Origin: DASWIG01 sp965371445
GTDB taxonomy: Bacteria > Acidobacteriota > Thermoanaerobaculia > Multivoradales > J023
Direction of reading: 5' to 3'
Assembly (NCBI GenBank): GCA_965371445.1
Contig: CBDUYN010000025.1
Span: forward strand, 1-64,000
Length of the DNA stretch: 64,000 nt
Both the position numbers and the translations under genes were made by a program. The first letter of the stretch is position 1; each line of letters opens with the position of its first letter. Under the pieces are notes generated by a model, which was given only the letters and a program-made list of their open reading frames with translations, was not told the origin of the DNA and ran no database searches. Shown in pieces: positions 63,701-64,000 of the stretch.

Positions 63701-63878
63701 CGCGCTGATCTTCGGGTTGGCCGGCGCCACCGTCCTGATCCTGGTGGTGCTGCCGGTGATCTATTCCGTCCTGGTGCGCCAGAAGGAGAAATACCGCTCC
63801 TTCACGCCCTGGTCGCGGCTCCGGCAAAGGCTGCTGCGGCGGGAGACGATTCCCGGCCCGGGGCCTCCCGCCGCATGA
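60744..63878 (+). CDS. RND-family efflux transporter, inner-membrane subunit
   Basis: A 1044-residue resistance-nodulation-division pump. It begins with a TTG start (AGGA about ten bases upstream) and a first membrane helix (VCILAVAALLIGGIWAFLTL). It has two large periplasmic loops and the helix-4 motif IFGLVLALGMLVDSALVVVE with the proton-relay aspartate. Later blocks are GLGEAMALALLLIYGILAIQ and FGFMAFIGIVSLTGILINDS. DPEFDVLDVQVVTLWPGVDA is typical of the AcrB/MmtS-like drug or lipid-export branch rather than the metal CusA branch. It is divergent from the TolC and FHA-adaptor genes, with which it should form a tripartite pump. Confidence 0.92.
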   Translation: MPPDDNIQGGVLAGVIRYYRVCILAVAALLIGGIWAFLTLPRTEDPEFDVLDVQVVTLWPGVDAARIEELVTRPLEEAVEELDSIKLTFSTSSGGVSAIVVKMSDGADAAEVTTKIKERLKDAAGDLPAGCHEPEVLTFNAARIPVVIAALTGGKDFHRLEARAEELRAELASIDRIARVEIEGLPERQILVLVDGRRLSQYRISLVRIRDVLALENAGVPAGTLDVGRRRYLLENPDEYKSLAEIEATVIGSFGGSLVQLRDVARVVDGFAERRYMVRTNRRNALLLTVEKKEHTNTVTVAREVRDVIEGFRPRLEAGLDVTVINDRGLSVGSMLRNLGLNALAGGVVVAAMVALFLGIRQALVVSIAIPLSVLTAFLLMRSTGVEIHQVSIFGLVLALGMLVDSALVVVESIALHLERGEPLYTAVTSGVAEMKAPVASSVATTVAAFVPLLFLTGLVGAFIRSLPLTLIFALTGSLVVALTVVPLLCYALWRNFPPKVVETEKKGRIMGLYREITKAALRNRFSTLAVAVAAFVLSVLAIPLLGFQFFPKAEKAMFLVNLRLPRDANLAATDLVTTQVEEILSHEGAVRDFTANVGKGSPRVYYNEIRERETPSYAQILVNLEEGYAASVESWVERLRGRLRQISGASVEPKILEQGPGSGAAIQIRVLGNDLASLARLAREIRRLVAAVPGVTDLRDTLGQQVPHLVLDLDKQKAALLGVDTHSFASTVHLALSGATATMYRQEEKEIPVVVRLDPQSIREISDLEELYIPSRDGGMVPFAELAGVVERDGFAQIARRGGRRMVSVECDVAGRLASEVAADVERRLAELKLPDGYELELGGENEERDESFAGLGEAMALALLLIYGILAIQFNSFVQPFVILLTVPFGIVGAVVGLLLTGKPFGFMAFIGIVSLTGILINDSIVLTDFANYLQRVEGKRMYESLLEAGERRFRPVVLTSVTTIAGMTPLAIWGGSLWSPLACALIFGLAGATVLILVVLPVIYSVLVRQKEKYRSFTPWSRLRQRLLRRETIPGPGPPAA

Positions 63879-64000
63879 GCGCCGGCCCTCCTGGGCTATG
63901 GTCAAACGATGGCGTCGAGGTCCGGTCATCGCCGCCCGAGACCCCTTGGCAGCTCGTCGTACCTGGCTGAAAAGGTAGGGGCAAGACTATCTCAAAAGGG

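Noticed and set aside
60806..63970. A second long plus-strand ORF over the RND gene
   Set aside because: Plus-one frame shadow, rich in Arg, Gly and Pro; the RND protein is unmistakable in the other frame.

Overview
The window is GC-rich bacterial chromosome. Its gene style points to Acidobacteriota, perhaps a Thermoanaerobaculia or Holophagae relative: Hanks-type Ser/Thr kinases joined to TolB-like and TPR modules, paired CRTAC1-type FG-GAP/TPR genes, a DUF1028 protein, and a form I CO dehydrogenase operon. This assignment is inference, because no rRNA or other phylogenetic marker is present. I saw no tRNA, rRNA or CRISPR array.

Layout. 1-5.6 kb is accessory DNA: a pentapeptide-repeat/Mrr nuclease, a run of tiny membrane-protein ORFs with strong ribosome binding sites, and an integrase/terminase remnant. 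5.6-9.4 kb holds a broken amidohydrolase, a VapBC-like pair, a DUF1028 protein, a MITE-like inverted-repeat element and a REP-like palindrome array. 9.4-16.4 kb is a tightly coupled minus-strand operon coxD-coxE-coxM-coxS-coxL plus an XdhC-YHS fusion: MoCu CO dehydrogenase with its maturation factors. A SpoIIE-type phosphatase lies upstream. 17.5-26.2 kb holds an AAA/DUF4143 ATPase behind three phased palindromes, a quinone-oxidoreductase-like enzyme, an MFS/amidinotransferase pair and a kinase-TPR protein.

26.5-38.4 kb: a Ser/Thr kinase fused to a Rieske iron-sulfur domain, a GntR/ABC operon with a recognisable operator-promoter, a CBS protein, an aldehyde dehydrogenase/acetolactate-synthase-like pair, and a MOSC-reductase-ferredoxin fusion. 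38.4-44.6 kb: a four-gene CRTAC1-TPR-TPR-CRTAC1 operon with an apparent homopolymer frameshift in the third gene. 44.7-49.4 kb: a secreted matrixin-like metallopeptidase, an exported partner protein and a sterol-desaturase-family enzyme. 49.4-57.4 kb: a debris-rich stretch with a truncated hydrolase, DoxX, RecD2 and a small hypothetical cluster. 57.4-63.9 kb: an RND efflux system whose periplasmic adaptor carries two N-terminal FHA domains.

Two themes stand out. First, several proteins join regulatory phospho-signalling parts to unrelated effectors: kinase-Rieske, FHA-FHA-adaptor and kinase-TolB-TPR. Second, the spaces between genes are littered with short, often near-identical pieces of genes found elsewhere in the window: the amidinotransferase 3' end, two pieces of the aldehyde dehydrogenase, and the tail of a flavin oxidoreductase. 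Fragments of TIR, STAND, DedA, NhaC, MOSC and CGNR genes are also present. This suggests unusually active segmental duplication and gene decay.
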